Below the pieces are notes generated by a model. The model ran no database searches and was not told the origin of the DNA. It saw only the letters and a list, made by a program, of their open reading frames with translations. The translations under genes were made by a program, and so were the position numbers. Shown piece after piece: positions 58,201 through 58,615 of a stretch of DNA of 64,000 nucleotides. Every line of letters starts with the position of its first letter. Position 1 is the first letter of the stretch. The stretch comes from Ancistrus triradiatus (Eukaryota > Chordata > Actinopteri > Siluriformes > Loricariidae): assembly GCA_025084515.1 (NCBI GenBank), contig JAJAGP010000372.1, positions 186,001 to 250,000 of the forward strand. The letters are read 5' to 3'.

Positions 58201-58615
58201 CATTCTTGCTGACGTGTACGAACCACCACAAGATTCTTTGGCTGAACTTTTGCCCTTTAGTTGCAATCTGGAAAACCGCTAGGGTGGAGCCTCCGATGCA
58301 CTGGGAACCAGAAACATCTAAGTAGACGGTAAACTCAATCAAAATAACAGCAGGCGCGCAAGCCGTCCAAACACACAGCGGCAGAAGGACACAAACAGGC
58401 ATTCAGTACAGGTGGCGTCGGGGTCGGCTTACCTTCATGCGAGTGTGGGAACCAGATCTGGGAAGCGGTAGAGTGTGGCCCTCCACGGTATGGAGGAGAA
58501 GAGGGTGAGGATGGAGGTCTTGAGGAGTGAGGGGGGTGTGAAGGAGAGGAGCCCAGACTGCTGGCCAAAAATGTCCCCATGAATGAGGCCGATGAGTTGC
58601 CCATTAGTCCACTGC
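10164..58615 (-). CDS. bahcc1: bahcc1 gene, coding part (26 visible exons; first exon(s) outside the window)
   Basis: The gene encodes a large nuclear chromatin protein. In mammals BAHCC1 uses its C-terminal BAH domain to read H3K27me3 and recruit co-repressors. The exons, in coding order, are 58615-58433, 48169-48047, 47740-45551, 45265-45151, 45070-44865, 44780-44622, 41603-41368, 40313-39971, 38933-38061, 36607-36438, 36326-36190, 36055-35942, 30690-30582, 29660-29459, 29364-29173, 25484-25311, 25235-25003, 23355-23281, 23025-22905, 18409-18334, 15199-15091, 15003-14887, 13733-13593, 13479-12293, 11353-11117 and 10373-10164. Every junction is AG/GT and phase-compatible except 23025-22905 to 18409-18334. 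Visible coding length is about 8.03 kb, close to the roughly 2,600-residue mammalian protein. Identification rests on remembered family blocks such as the SLWM-GHSYG, QKVARIRHQQH and BAH segments. Whether this is the teleost 1a or 1b copy cannot be told. Confidence 0.93.
10418..10560 (+). repeat. Tc1-like terminal fragment (family C)
   Basis: It starts CAGTACTGTGCAAAAGTCTT and matches the left part of 29814-29990. It lies 45 bp from the splice acceptor of the last bahcc1 exon, inside the intron. Confidence 0.6.
11117..11353 (-). CDS. bahcc1: bahcc1 visible exon 25 (BAH domain, first part)
   Basis: The 237-nt exon is in phase 0 and encodes 79 residues. These include RRGLKGKARKLFYKAVVRG, VRVGDCAVFLSAGRPHLPYV and VVKVKWFYHPEETKLGKR. 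It is the N-terminal half of the BAH domain. In mammalian BAHCC1 the aromatic cage of this domain holds trimethyl-lysine; the Trp, Phe and Tyr of VKWFYHPEE are kept. The acceptor is TTCTCAAG| and the donor is GGCAAG|gtaaac. Confidence 0.96.
11354..12292 (-). other. bahcc1 intron between the serine-rich and first BAH exons
   Basis: No known repeat or conserved coding motif was recognised. The middle part (11,600-12,050) has a GCCCCGCCCC motif and a few CpGs, but no supported promoter. Confidence 0.5.
12293..13479 (-). CDS. bahcc1: bahcc1 visible exon 24 (serine-rich acidic region)
   Basis: The 1,187-nt exon enters in phase 1 and leaves in phase 0. Its conserved blocks, in order, are KRAPVNLFQLNGSMSKQ, VDSFSSIANGYSSF, FLVKLDHEGVMSPKNKSSKA, CHSSFSDMDEEDEE, a long Ser run after FLSRLSVSSSSSG, SSYSSEDEESSTLLLQSCLT and LPPRQLWRWSGNPTQ. 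This matches the BAHCC1 region before the BAH domain. The donor, CCCAG|gtaagc, sits right after WSGNPTQ as in mammals. Confidence 0.95.
13593..13733 (-). CDS. bahcc1: bahcc1 visible exon 23 (polar linker)
   Basis: The 141-nt exon has phase 1 at both ends. It encodes CAETNTTHVSTGRSDKAEER and a Lys/Glu-rich end, RAKVQEKPVRKP. It lies between the Tudor-like module and the serine-rich exon and is weakly conserved. The acceptor is CCGGTAG| and the donor is CCAG|gtaagg. Confidence 0.87.
13882..14436. mobile_element. long foldback (inverted-repeat) element
   Basis: The two ends are inverted copies. The left arm has AGAAGCACTTTGTAGTCCTA and ATTACAGACTGTAGTCCATC. The right arm reads, on the opposite strand, AGAAGCACTTTGTAGTTCTA and ATTACAGACTGTAGTCCATC. 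The arms are about 200 bp each with a short centre. The termini resemble CACT-AC-GATCACTTTAGTAGG. There is no transposase, so it is non-autonomous. It sits in a bahcc1 intron. Confidence 0.78.
14536..14740 (+). repeat. dispersed repeat R1, copy 2
   Basis: It contains GGGTCCCTTTTTGAGTCTTG, GAGTTTTTCCTTGCCACCGT, AAAGCTGCTTTGAGACAATG and ends in TCTGACTCGACTTGACTTG. This is the most complete plus-strand copy. It lies between the foldback element and visible exon 22. Confidence 0.7.
14887..15003 (-). CDS. bahcc1: bahcc1 visible exon 22 (Tudor-like module, second half)
   Basis: The exon has phase 1 at both ends. It encodes GANDEGKPGAVMVEFDDGDR, then GRISLRNIRLLPPGYQIY. VEFDDGDRGRI---NIRLLPP is the conserved end of the Tudor-like module. 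The acceptor is TCCCACAG| and the donor is TATT|gtgagt. Confidence 0.94.
15091..15199 (-). CDS. bahcc1: bahcc1 visible exon 21 (Tudor-like module, first strand set)
   Basis: It encodes VLDVRPETEAVLAEGTRVCA, then YWSERSRCLYPGYVRR. TRVCAYWS---RCLYPG-V is the signature of the Tudor-like fold in BAHCC1/TNRC18, with the aromatic Y-W and Y-P pair present. It enters in phase 0 after GTGCCAG| and leaves in phase 1 at AGGG|gtgagg. Confidence 0.94.
16111..17414. mobile_element. inverted-repeat DNA transposon remnant, about 240-bp arms
   Basis: The left end AACCTCAAATCAGAAAATGT returns inverted at 17,370-17,414. An inner block, ATTCCTGCATTTCAGGCCTG with CCAAAAAAAGTTGGGACATG (16,270-16,347), returns inverted at 17,197-17,275. 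No transposase was recognised. A repeat-R1 copy is inserted inside. A half copy lies at 62,569-63,005. Confidence 0.8.
16722..17115 (-). repeat. dispersed repeat R1, copy 3, nested in the inverted-repeat element
   Basis: Reading on the minus strand it carries TTTTTGAGTCTTGGTGCTCC, GTTTTTCCTTGCCACTGTCG, AAGTTGCTTTGAGACAATGC and ends CCGACTTGACTTG. It is the longest copy and extends past the plus-strand copies on its minus-strand upstream side. Confidence 0.68.
18334..18409 (-). CDS. bahcc1: bahcc1 visible exon 20 (YNIVIDGERGNRPRIYSLEQ)
   Basis: The 76-nt exon enters in phase 2 (one base completes the previous codon) and leaves in phase 0. It encodes YNIVIDGERGNRPRIYSLEQ and LLKEA, almost identical to the family block [23 protein letters not shown]. 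The acceptor is CTCTCTCAG| and the donor is GAAGCG|gtgagt. The preceding residue in the family is Ile, and a missing exon ending in AT would give ATC here. Confidence 0.92.
19215..19337. repeat. CA/TG dinucleotide microsatellite
   Basis: Interrupted (CA)n with occasional CC and AG breaks. It ends directly at the start of a Tc1-like fragment (GTGGTGCAAAAAGTATTTAG). The long open frames across it on both strands are artefacts of the repeat. Confidence 0.95.
19338..19680 (+). mobile_element. Tc1-like 5' end fragment (family A)
   Basis: It has the terminal block (GCAAAAAGTATTTAGTC... GGTGGAAAATACGTTATTTG) and the leader up to GACACCTGTCCACAGCCTCA, then stops before the transposase start. It lies in the same orientation as the fuller copy 0.7 kb to the right. 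Confidence 0.8.
19681..20344. repeat. unclassified repeat between two Tc1 copies
   Basis: The left part starts GCCGTTTCTCAATATGCGTA and has short GTACTTG-type direct motifs, resembling a Harbinger-like terminus. The right part is AT-rich with nothing recognised. The class is a guess. Confidence 0.35.
20345..21830 (+). mobile_element. Tc1-like element (family A), degenerate copy
   Basis: Both terminal blocks are present but eroded; the right one is GTGTACCTATGATTAAAATT...CAGTGGCTGACAAATTAC. It encloses a plus-strand transposase relic. Confidence 0.85.
20631..21670 (+). pseudogene. Tc1-like transposase relic
   Basis: It starts ATGGACAAGACCAAAGAGCT (MDKTKELSKD). Frame-mixed pieces follow: a helix-turn-helix region around KSTVGAIVRKWK, then WVFQHDNDPKHTARATKEW, then a SPDLNPIKNLW-like block. 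Stops and frameshifts occur throughout, including a TAA in the WL-K-KHF region, so it cannot encode an active protein. Confidence 0.85.
21885..22760 (+). pseudogene. Tc1-like transposase relic (family B), fragment
   Basis: It contains CCATTGTTACCCTCCCCAGG and GTGGTCGACCAACAAAGATC (the IVTLPR-GRPTKI block), then ATGTTTTGGAATGGCCAAGT. These match the complete family-B copy at 55,067-56,570. It has no intact ends and many indels. Confidence 0.75.
22905..23025 (-). CDS. bahcc1: bahcc1 visible exon 19 (SKGRAVSRLLESFA block)
   Basis: It encodes SKGRAVSRLLESFAADDGFQ, GEDSSFSDEDEEHR and TRKPP. The KGRAVSRLLESFA and DSSFSDEDE motifs are hallmarks of BAHCC1, with a close relative in TNRC18. It enters in phase 0 after GGTGTAG| and leaves in phase 1 at CCAG|gtaatt. 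The next exon found needs phase 2, so at least one exon is missing after this one. Confidence 0.93.
23281..23355 (-). CDS. bahcc1: bahcc1 visible exon 18 (small symmetric exon)
   Basis: The 75-nt exon has phase 0 at both ends. It encodes KKSCWSAVAQSPQNDDCKRR and TRFRQ. The acceptor is GCTACAG| and the donor is GACAG|gtcgta. Because the frame is kept with or without it, it could be a cassette exon. It fits between the AT-hook exon and the SKGRAVSRLLE exon. Confidence 0.78.
23575..23940. repeat. Tigger/pogo-like remnant, left part
   Basis: The block GATTCAGGTTCACAATAGCT, TGAAGATCTGTGCTGTGTTT and GCTTTGTGTTAATGATTTTG is shared with 34,915-35,260 and 53,155-53,490. A related tail (24,366-24,480) follows the SINE insertion. 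The assignment is tentative and based on the CAGTGGTTCCTCGGTTCTC-type end seen at 54.9 kb. Confidence 0.45.
24143..24344 (-). repeat. tRNA-derived SINE, copy 4
   Basis: Minus-strand copy with B-box complement GGATTTGAACC and A-box complement CCGCTAGGCTA. It is full length with the ACATTTACAGCATTTAGCAG-type tail at its left. It separates the two parts of a Tigger-like remnant. Confidence 0.88.
24366..24480. repeat. Tigger/pogo-like remnant, right part
   Basis: AACTCCATTAGTGCATATAA, TGCCTTATACAATATGGATT and a GGTACCGCTGTA end match the segments at 35,530-35,705 and, inverted, at 54,893-55,030. Confidence 0.45.
25003..25235 (-). CDS. bahcc1: bahcc1 visible exon 17 (second AT-hook-like motif)
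   Basis: It encodes SQLRTNTDGEVKVKKKSPVA, then GLRRRPGRPRLQEKLW, then RRATRKSSMLRGALSK. RRRPGRPR is a second AT-hook-like core. NTDGEVKVKKKSPV resembles the -D-ESEVKVRKRSP- block of the TNRC18/BAHCC1 pair. It enters in phase 1 after GTCCAG| and leaves in phase 0 at AGCAAG|gtcggc. Confidence 0.9.
25311..25484 (-). CDS. bahcc1: bahcc1 visible exon 16
   Basis: The exon has phase 1 at both ends. It encodes DEEEAEGSYHTDEGHTIK, the block SVVKLEVSQKAKNKRERQEL and a final Y. It continues the acidic run of the previous exon and then becomes a basic helix. The acceptor is TACATAG| and the donor is TATG|gtaagc. No in-frame ATG is present. Confidence 0.86.
25485..29172 (-). other. bahcc1 intron, mostly unremarkable
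   Basis: It contains two diverged SINE-like tails at 27,032-27,330 and a short GT-rich tract near 26,550-26,600. The rest shows no recognised repeat, RNA gene or exon. The neighbouring exon phases (1 and 1) match, so no exon is required here. Confidence 0.5.
27032..27330 (-). repeat. two diverged SINE copies
   Basis: The first (27,032-27,175) has ACCATTTAGCAGACTCCCTT, AAGGACACAACAGTGGCAG and ACCACTGAGCCAC. The second (27,200-27,330) has GCATTTAGCC, AGAGCGACTTACAAC and GGGATTTGAAC. Both are clearly older than the other SINE copies here. Confidence 0.6.
29173..29364 (-). CDS. bahcc1: bahcc1 visible exon 15 (basic/acidic)
   Basis: The 192-nt exon has phase 1 at both ends. It encodes GSGDSGAQDSWKGRGELK, a highly basic MRRNGKRKREVA stretch (possible nuclear-localisation signal) and an acidic end, ETFAEESESSEQ. 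The acceptor is TTTACAG| and the donor is CAAG|gtgagt. Confidence 0.87.
29459..29660 (-). CDS. bahcc1: bahcc1 visible exon 14
   Basis: It encodes MKMPCSQKSSVHKHHLAQLK and a Ser-rich stretch ending ESEGQSDT. The acceptor is ATCTCAG|. I place the donor at ACAG|gtccac because that gives the phase 1 the next exon needs. The open frame runs on for nine more codons, so the donor has some uncertainty. The exon is basic then acidic, with no recognised fold. Confidence 0.77.
29814..29990 (+). repeat. Tc1-like terminal fragment (family C)
   Basis: It starts CAGTACTGTGCAAAAGTCTT right after TA, followed by AGGCCACCAC. Its left part matches 10,418-10,560. No transposase follows. Confidence 0.6.
30003..30140 (+). 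repeat. Tc1-like solo terminal block (family A)
   Basis: GTGTACCTATGATGAAAATT, ACAGACCTCTCTCATCTTTC and the CCCCACTG terminus before TA show the right end of a family-A element. It abuts the family-C fragment on its left. It is a solo end left by deletion. Confidence 0.75.
30582..30690 (-). CDS. bahcc1: bahcc1 visible exon 13
   Basis: It encodes AVVGAVLGLLTEESGGGGDL and KKKLSTRSFGRIGATQ. I do not recall a matching mammalian block, so the call rests on reading frame, canonical sites (TTGACAG| and ACGCAG|gtcatt) and exact phase agreement with both neighbours (2 in, 0 out). It follows a 5.25-kb intron full of hAT-like elements. Confidence 0.8.
31128..31575. mobile_element. hAT-like non-autonomous element rich in GAGCC
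   Basis: The left end, TAGTGATGGGAATTCGGCTC with AAAGAGCCGGCTTTTTGGCT, returns inverted near 31,535-31,565 (AAAGAGCCGGCTCTTAGAGC-CGAATCGG). The inside is AT-rich without coding capacity. The exact right edge and target duplication are unclear. The GAGCC motifs are terminal repeats, not a CRISPR array. Confidence 0.65.
31829..32301. mobile_element. inverted-repeat element, unclassified
   Basis: The left end GACCTTCACACCAAGCCCGA and, on the opposite strand at the right end, TCCTTCACACCGAGTTTGAA are similar. No transposase was recognised. CGTACTCCGTGTGAAAAGGCC just beyond the right end may be part of a second, related terminus. Confidence 0.4.
32690..33270. other. CpG-richer single-copy stretch inside a bahcc1 intron
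   Basis: CpG dinucleotides are visibly denser here than in the flanking intron (for example GGCGCTCGCACGCGTACACG). There is no repeat signature and no supported exon. It includes a GACTAATTAAAC homeodomain-like core. It could be an intronic regulatory element or alternative promoter; this is inference only. Confidence 0.3.
33556..33593 (-). repeat. old SINE copy, left piece, split by a hAT insertion
   Basis: ATTACAGCTTTTAGTAGACAC is a diverged SINE tail on the minus strand (compare TTACAGCATTTAGCAGACGC). It stops at the hAT insertion and resumes at 34,418. Confidence 0.65.
33594..34417. mobile_element. hAT-like non-autonomous element with exact 8-bp target duplication
   Basis: The left terminus TAGTGGTCGACCGATATGGG and the right terminus, read inverted as TAGTGGTAGATCGATTAATC, are similar. 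The 8-bp duplication GTAGACAC flanks it at 33,586-33,593 and 34,418-34,425. Eight-base duplications are the hallmark of hAT insertion. A SINE is inserted within it. No transposase was seen. Confidence 0.88.
33799..33995 (+). repeat. tRNA-derived SINE, copy 5, inside the hAT element
   Basis: Nearly consensus: A-box-like TAGCCTGGCGGTT, B box GGTTCAAATCC, body CTGCCACTGTTGGGTCCTTG, tail GATAAGGGCGTCTGCTAAAT. It is among the least diverged copies here, consistent with its being the most recent layer. Confidence 0.9.
34418..34552 (-). repeat. old SINE copy, right piece
   Basis: It continues the split SINE: GTAGACACCCTTCTCCACAG, then AAGAGCTTTGCTCAGCATTG, then ATCCAGAGATTTAACCGTTG. It is strongly diverged. 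Its first 8 bases are the duplicated hAT target. Confidence 0.6.
34915..35705. repeat. Tigger/pogo-like remnant interrupted by a Tc1 solo end
   Basis: The left part (34,915-35,286) has CACAATAGCTCTCACTCAGT and GCTTTGTGTTAATGATTTTG. The right part (35,530-35,705) has TTAATGCATATAATGCCTTA, TTCGTTATGGGAAAAATTTG and ends GGAACCACTGTA. It is the same family as 23.6, 53.2 and 54.9 kb. Confidence 0.45.
35287..35460 (+). repeat. Tc1-like solo terminal block (family B)
   Basis: It runs from TCATTTTCCTCAATAAATAA through GGGTTCTCTTTATCTACTTT to GGGTTCACAAACTTTCAAGC-ATCACTGT. It matches the right end of the 55,067-56,570 element over its whole length. Only one end is present. Confidence 0.85.
35942..36055 (-). 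CDS. bahcc1: bahcc1 visible exon 12 (first AT-hook-like motif)
   Basis: The 114-nt exon has phase 2 at both ends. It encodes KEEIPRSPARRGPGRPRKRK and a Ser/Ala tail ending EPQKKVK. RGPGRPRKRK is a classic AT-hook core for minor-groove binding and is shared with the mammalian protein at this position. The acceptor is TCTCCAG| and the donor is GTCAA|gtaagt. Confidence 0.92.
36190..36326 (-). CDS. bahcc1: bahcc1 visible exon 11 (coiled coil)
   Basis: It encodes VCPVKGAMDTLDGEELAMR and then LAELQRRYKEKQKELAKLQR. The heptad-like spacing of Leu, Ala and charged residues is the coiled coil that gives the protein its name. It is well conserved with BAHCC1 and TNRC18. It enters in phase 0 after CTGCAG| and leaves in phase 2 at CACCA|gtaaga. 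Confidence 0.93.
36438..36607 (-). CDS. bahcc1: bahcc1 visible exon 10 (EEQFIFDLQSLATLAAARAL helix)
   Basis: It encodes EEQFIFDLQSLATLAAARAL and then a basic stretch, KRTLNLRRKCNWTPRHEP. The first part is a predicted amphipathic helix. It enters in phase 1 after TCCCACAG| and leaves in phase 0 at GAGCCA|gtatta. The donor is not the consensus GTRAGT. Confidence 0.88.
37574..37770 (-). repeat. tRNA-derived SINE, copy 6
   Basis: Full-length minus-strand copy: tail ATTTACAGCATTTAGCAGAC, body AGGACCCAACAGTGGCAGCT, B-box complement GGATTTGAACC, head complement CCACTAGGCTACCACAGTCC. It lies in the bahcc1 intron before the Glu-rich exon's downstream neighbour. Confidence 0.88.
38061..38933 (-). CDS. 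bahcc1: bahcc1 visible exon 9 (Glu-rich block)
   Basis: The 873-nt exon has phase 1 at both ends. It opens with DLPPGYTYPAIAMGYRGGPS and PQDVRLAEPAELEAIP, which fit BAHCC1 closely. A long acidic, Pro/Glu-rich region follows. It ends with SSYGIELLSELADLECRS, the block just before the coiled-coil exons. The acceptor is TCCACAG| and the donor is GAAG|gtgagc. Confidence 0.93.
39971..40313 (-). CDS. bahcc1: bahcc1 visible exon 8 (Pro/Ser-rich)
   Basis: The 343-nt exon goes from phase 0 to phase 1. It encodes MQKKPEEHSMELEDI, a Pro/Ser/Thr-rich low-complexity stretch with HVSPCCQSPC, and PPQDYPQSMEPG. KPEEH-ELE and LSPCCHSP are the mammalian equivalents. The first Met is internal, directly after a CTTGCAG| acceptor. 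Confidence 0.9.
40550..40815 (-). pseudogene. Tc1-like transposase fragment (family D)
   Basis: It aligns by eye with 63,050-63,390: CTGGATGGTCCTTTTAGTCT, TTGGTCCGGAGCACATGGCA and GACAACAATACATG. Minus-strand pieces read TIVSYNSKS and GLLWYGVGLVPLAKV, remnants of the block before the catalytic centre. It is frameshifted. It lies in the intron between visible exons 7 and 8. Confidence 0.7.
41368..41603 (-). CDS. bahcc1: bahcc1 visible exon 7 (LWPP / Gln-rich block)
   Basis: It encodes DVMEQPGLWPPVYRARGPPS, HMQHPAVYSRSQFLRQQELY and a Gln/His-rich tract ending HSIELQHRNTHSQ. The mammalian counterpart has a long poly-Gln run here; in this fish it is broken by His, Leu and Pro. It enters in phase 1 after TATAAG| and leaves in phase 0 at GTCAG|gtatga. 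A 3.0-kb intron with two Tc1-type remnants separates it from the preceding exon. Confidence 0.92.
41871..42899 (+). mobile_element. Tc1-type element with short inverted ends
   Basis: The left end, CACCGGCCACTTTATTAGCT with ACACC, and the right end, inverted as TACACACACCACGTTATTAG, match imperfectly. It is about 1.0 kb and encloses a transposase relic. The two ends have diverged, implying an old insertion. Confidence 0.7.
42342..42764 (+). pseudogene. transposase relic of the 41.9-42.9 kb element
   Basis: The open frame has GGVMVWGIFSWHTL, FQQDNVPCHKAQIDSDWF (second Asp region) and VLKWPPQLQDLNPIDTSGM, where the usual SPDLNPIEHLWD block carries Gln for Ser-Pro and loses the catalytic Glu/Asp context. 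The N-terminal half is out of frame, so it is inactive. Confidence 0.78.
43849..44218 (-). pseudogene. Tc1-like element fragment with transposase C-terminus
   Basis: The terminus CACTGCCTGGCCAAAAAAAG follows TA. Minus-strand coding pieces read MKEWFREHETSF, WPLQSPNLNSIENLWDVLEK and then LWTEIN. It is the C-terminal catalytic block of a Tc1 transposase, cut off on its right. Confidence 0.78.
44219..44590 (+). repeat. dispersed repeat R1, copy 4, with AT-rich leader
   Basis: The AT-rich leader (44,219-44,424) is followed by GGGTCCCTTTTTGATTCCTG, GGACTTTTTCCTTGCCACTG and ACCGCTCAGAGACAATGCTC. It ends 32 bp before visible exon 6. Confidence 0.6.
44622..44780 (-). CDS. bahcc1: bahcc1 visible exon 6 (HQNLPPGF block)
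   Basis: The 159-nt exon has phase 1 at both ends. It encodes HTTLHQNLPPGFSAAMPAP and LPLPQDPSAQLVVLPSEPA. It matches the BAHCC1 segment between GHSYG and the LWPPVY block. The acceptor is TTCCTAG| and the donor is CTTAG|gtaact. Confidence 0.93.
   Translation of the reverse strand, partial: VSAILPSTKISPQVFLQPCLPPSSLYCLCPKTHLLSWWCCPVSQPHIQPLIP
44865..45070 (-). CDS. bahcc1: bahcc1 visible exon 5 (EFARIHP ... SLWMSGHSYG block)
   Basis: The exon encodes DNKERVEFARIHPTNSC, SHLMVPGG, GQLGDPAAHAHSAHHHW and IPRTGSPSLWMSGHSYG. These are among the most diagnostic BAHCC1 blocks; TNRC18 has a clearly different version. It enters in phase 2 after CACAG| and leaves in phase 1 at TATG|gtgagg. Confidence 0.94.
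45151..45265 (-). CDS. bahcc1: bahcc1 visible exon 4 (charged linker)
   Basis: The 115-nt exon enters in phase 1 and leaves in phase 2. It encodes GAQRPMYPSDSSREEDRKRM and then a charged stretch ending RERETFIR. This is the acidic/basic linker between the giant exon and the EFARIHP block. The acceptor is ACTTAG| and the donor is ATTAG|gtaagt. No in-frame ATG precedes it in the exon. Confidence 0.88.
45551..47740 (-). CDS. bahcc1: bahcc1 visible exon 3, giant low-complexity exon
   Basis: The exon is 2,190 nt (about 730 codons) with phase 1 at both ends. It opens with ENFYLRSLPSQP (mammals: DNFYLRNLPPQP). It holds the conserved islands CSRD, PTFVPSVGHL, QKVARIRHQQH, SAMKNLLKYS and GEVRQPPVGIAVAVARQ near its end. 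Between them are fish-expanded low-complexity tracts: His-rich runs at 47441-47506 and 46933-47008, and an eight-Gln run at about 46536-46560. The rest is rich in Gly, Pro, Gln and His and is probably disordered. The acceptor is TTTCTTTCAG| and the donor is AAAG|gtaagc. An upstream in-frame ATG lies in the intron and is not a start. Confidence 0.93.
46536..46560 (-). repeat. coding poly-Gln run in visible exon 3
   Basis: A mixed CAG/CAA run on the minus strand encodes eight Gln in LQQQQQQQQNHAQQH. The mixture of codons should limit slippage. A shorter Gln/Pro run lies at about 46,625-46,660. Confidence 0.9.
46933..47008 (-). repeat. coding His-rich tract in visible exon 3
   Basis: It encodes SHPHHPHHTQHPHHNYHSHH followed by HPD. 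A second His-rich tract (NHHPQSHHLHPHQPQQHSQH) is at 47,441-47,506. The matching mammalian region, as I recall it, is shorter and has few His. His-rich tracts can favour nuclear condensates, but that role here is inference. Confidence 0.85.
48047..48169 (-). CDS. bahcc1: bahcc1 visible exon 2
   Basis: The 123-nt exon has phase 1 at both ends. It encodes PGYPRFSGSL, SHLDHHAN and VLYGQHHFYDTQK, a strongly conserved BAHCC1 N-terminal block. The acceptor is CAGCAG| and the donor is AAAAAG|gtgggt. The exon contains no in-frame ATG, so start-codon-based ORF finding misses it. Confidence 0.92.
49081..49350. repeat. hAT-like remnant related to 33.6-34.4 kb
   Basis: It has ATCGGTCGATATGGTTGGAT, AAAATGGCCCCACCTTCACT-GAATCTCAGCATCT and GCCGATTATTTCACAATGGC-ATTAATCGGCC. 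The inner blocks match the 34.2-34.4 kb part of the intact element. The termini are eroded. Confidence 0.6.
49780..50200. other. repeat-free AT-rich candidate regulatory stretch
   Basis: It lies in the 10.3-kb intron between visible exons 1 and 2. It has several homeodomain-like cores (TTAATTAATAAG, GATAATTAAATAG, CATTAATAAGCTCTTAATAA) and no repeat signature. Enhancer function is only a hypothesis. Confidence 0.25.
50918..50965 (+). repeat. hAT-like terminal fragment
   Basis: TAGGGATGCACCGATCCAAT with ATTTGGATCGGGATATC has the look of a common vertebrate hAT terminus. No matching right end was found. Confidence 0.45.
50970..51330 (+). pseudogene. Tc1-like transposase fragment
   Basis: GAAGGGAAAATGGATGCTGC-CAAGTACA and GAGTGGCCAAGTCCAAGCCC-TGACC..ATCCAATCTGTGGAAG preserve the block that normally reads EW-SPSPDL-PI-NLWK. 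There are several breaks and no ends. Confidence 0.55.
53155..53650. repeat. Tigger/pogo-like remnant
   Basis: GTGATTCAGGTTCACAATAG, GAAGATCTGCATTGTGTTTA, GCTTTGTGTTAATGATTTAG and an end GAACCGAGGTACCAGTGTA match the other family members. It is the most continuous copy here. Confidence 0.5.
53760..54560. other. repeat-free stretch with dense developmental-type motifs
   Basis: About 800 bp between transposon remnants has no repeat signature. It has motifs such as AATTATCTTGAAG, CAATTAAACTGCAATAG, TAGCTAATTAGTGAGCA and AAAATTAATACG. It resembles conserved non-coding elements in composition. This cannot be confirmed without alignment. Confidence 0.3.
54893..55030. repeat. Tigger/pogo-like terminus, opposite orientation
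   Basis: CAGTGGTTCCTCGGTTCTCA, TTAATTCGTTCCAGAAGG and CACTGTATAAGGCATTATTA. CAGTGG-NCCTCGGTT-TC is typical of Tigger-type ends. It immediately precedes the family-B Tc1 element. Confidence 0.55.
55067..56570 (+). mobile_element. Tc1-like element (family B) with both ends and TA flanks
   Basis: The 1,504-bp element lies between TA at 55,065-55,066 and TA at 56,571-56,572. The left end CAATGGTGCTTGAAAGTTTG and the right end, inverted CAGTGTTGCTTGAAAGTTTG, match. Inverted repeats are about 200 bp long and well preserved (both contain GGGTTCTCTTTATCTACTTT or its inverse). It sits in the large N-terminal bahcc1 intron. Confidence 0.93.
55412..56347 (+). pseudogene. Tc1-like transposase, frameshifted
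   Basis: It begins MARTKEISEDLRKKVV. Helix-turn-helix pieces (GNKTISKAFGLHQSTVRQIV) and the GRPTKITPRARR basic block follow. Beyond residue 85 the frame breaks. A T-run at 55,868-55,883 with diverged sequence to about 55,990 replaces the first-Asp and VMVWG region. The C-terminal block ends near NSYRKRLAAVIAAQGGPTRY. It is inactive as it stands. Confidence 0.85.
58433..58615 (-). CDS. bahcc1: bahcc1 visible exon 1 (N-terminal Ser/Pro-rich block)
   Basis: It encodes SGLMGNSSASFMGTF, a Ser/Pro-rich stretch and then TASQIWFPHSHE. This matches the BAHCC1 N-terminal block around S-FMG-FL-SSLGS and SQIWF-HSHE. It enters in phase 1 after a pyrimidine-rich tract ending in GCAG, and leaves in phase 1 at GAAG|gt. 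The codon split over the 10.3-kb intron rebuilds SHEAPGYPRF exactly as in the family. The exon carrying the start codon was not found up to 64,000, so it must lie beyond the window. Confidence 0.88.

Noticed and set aside
57841..58266. A 141-codon minus-strand frame just downstream of visible exon 1
   Set aside because: The phases of visible exons 1 and 2 already join exactly to give SHEAPGYPRF, so no exon fits between them, and the frame shows no family resemblance.
10164..58615. Assignment of the gene to tnrc18 instead of bahcc1
   Set aside because: The N-terminal blocks, the EFARIHP and GHSYG blocks, and the C-terminal HEDENDVQTISHKC follow BAHCC1; TNRC18 has clearly different residues there.
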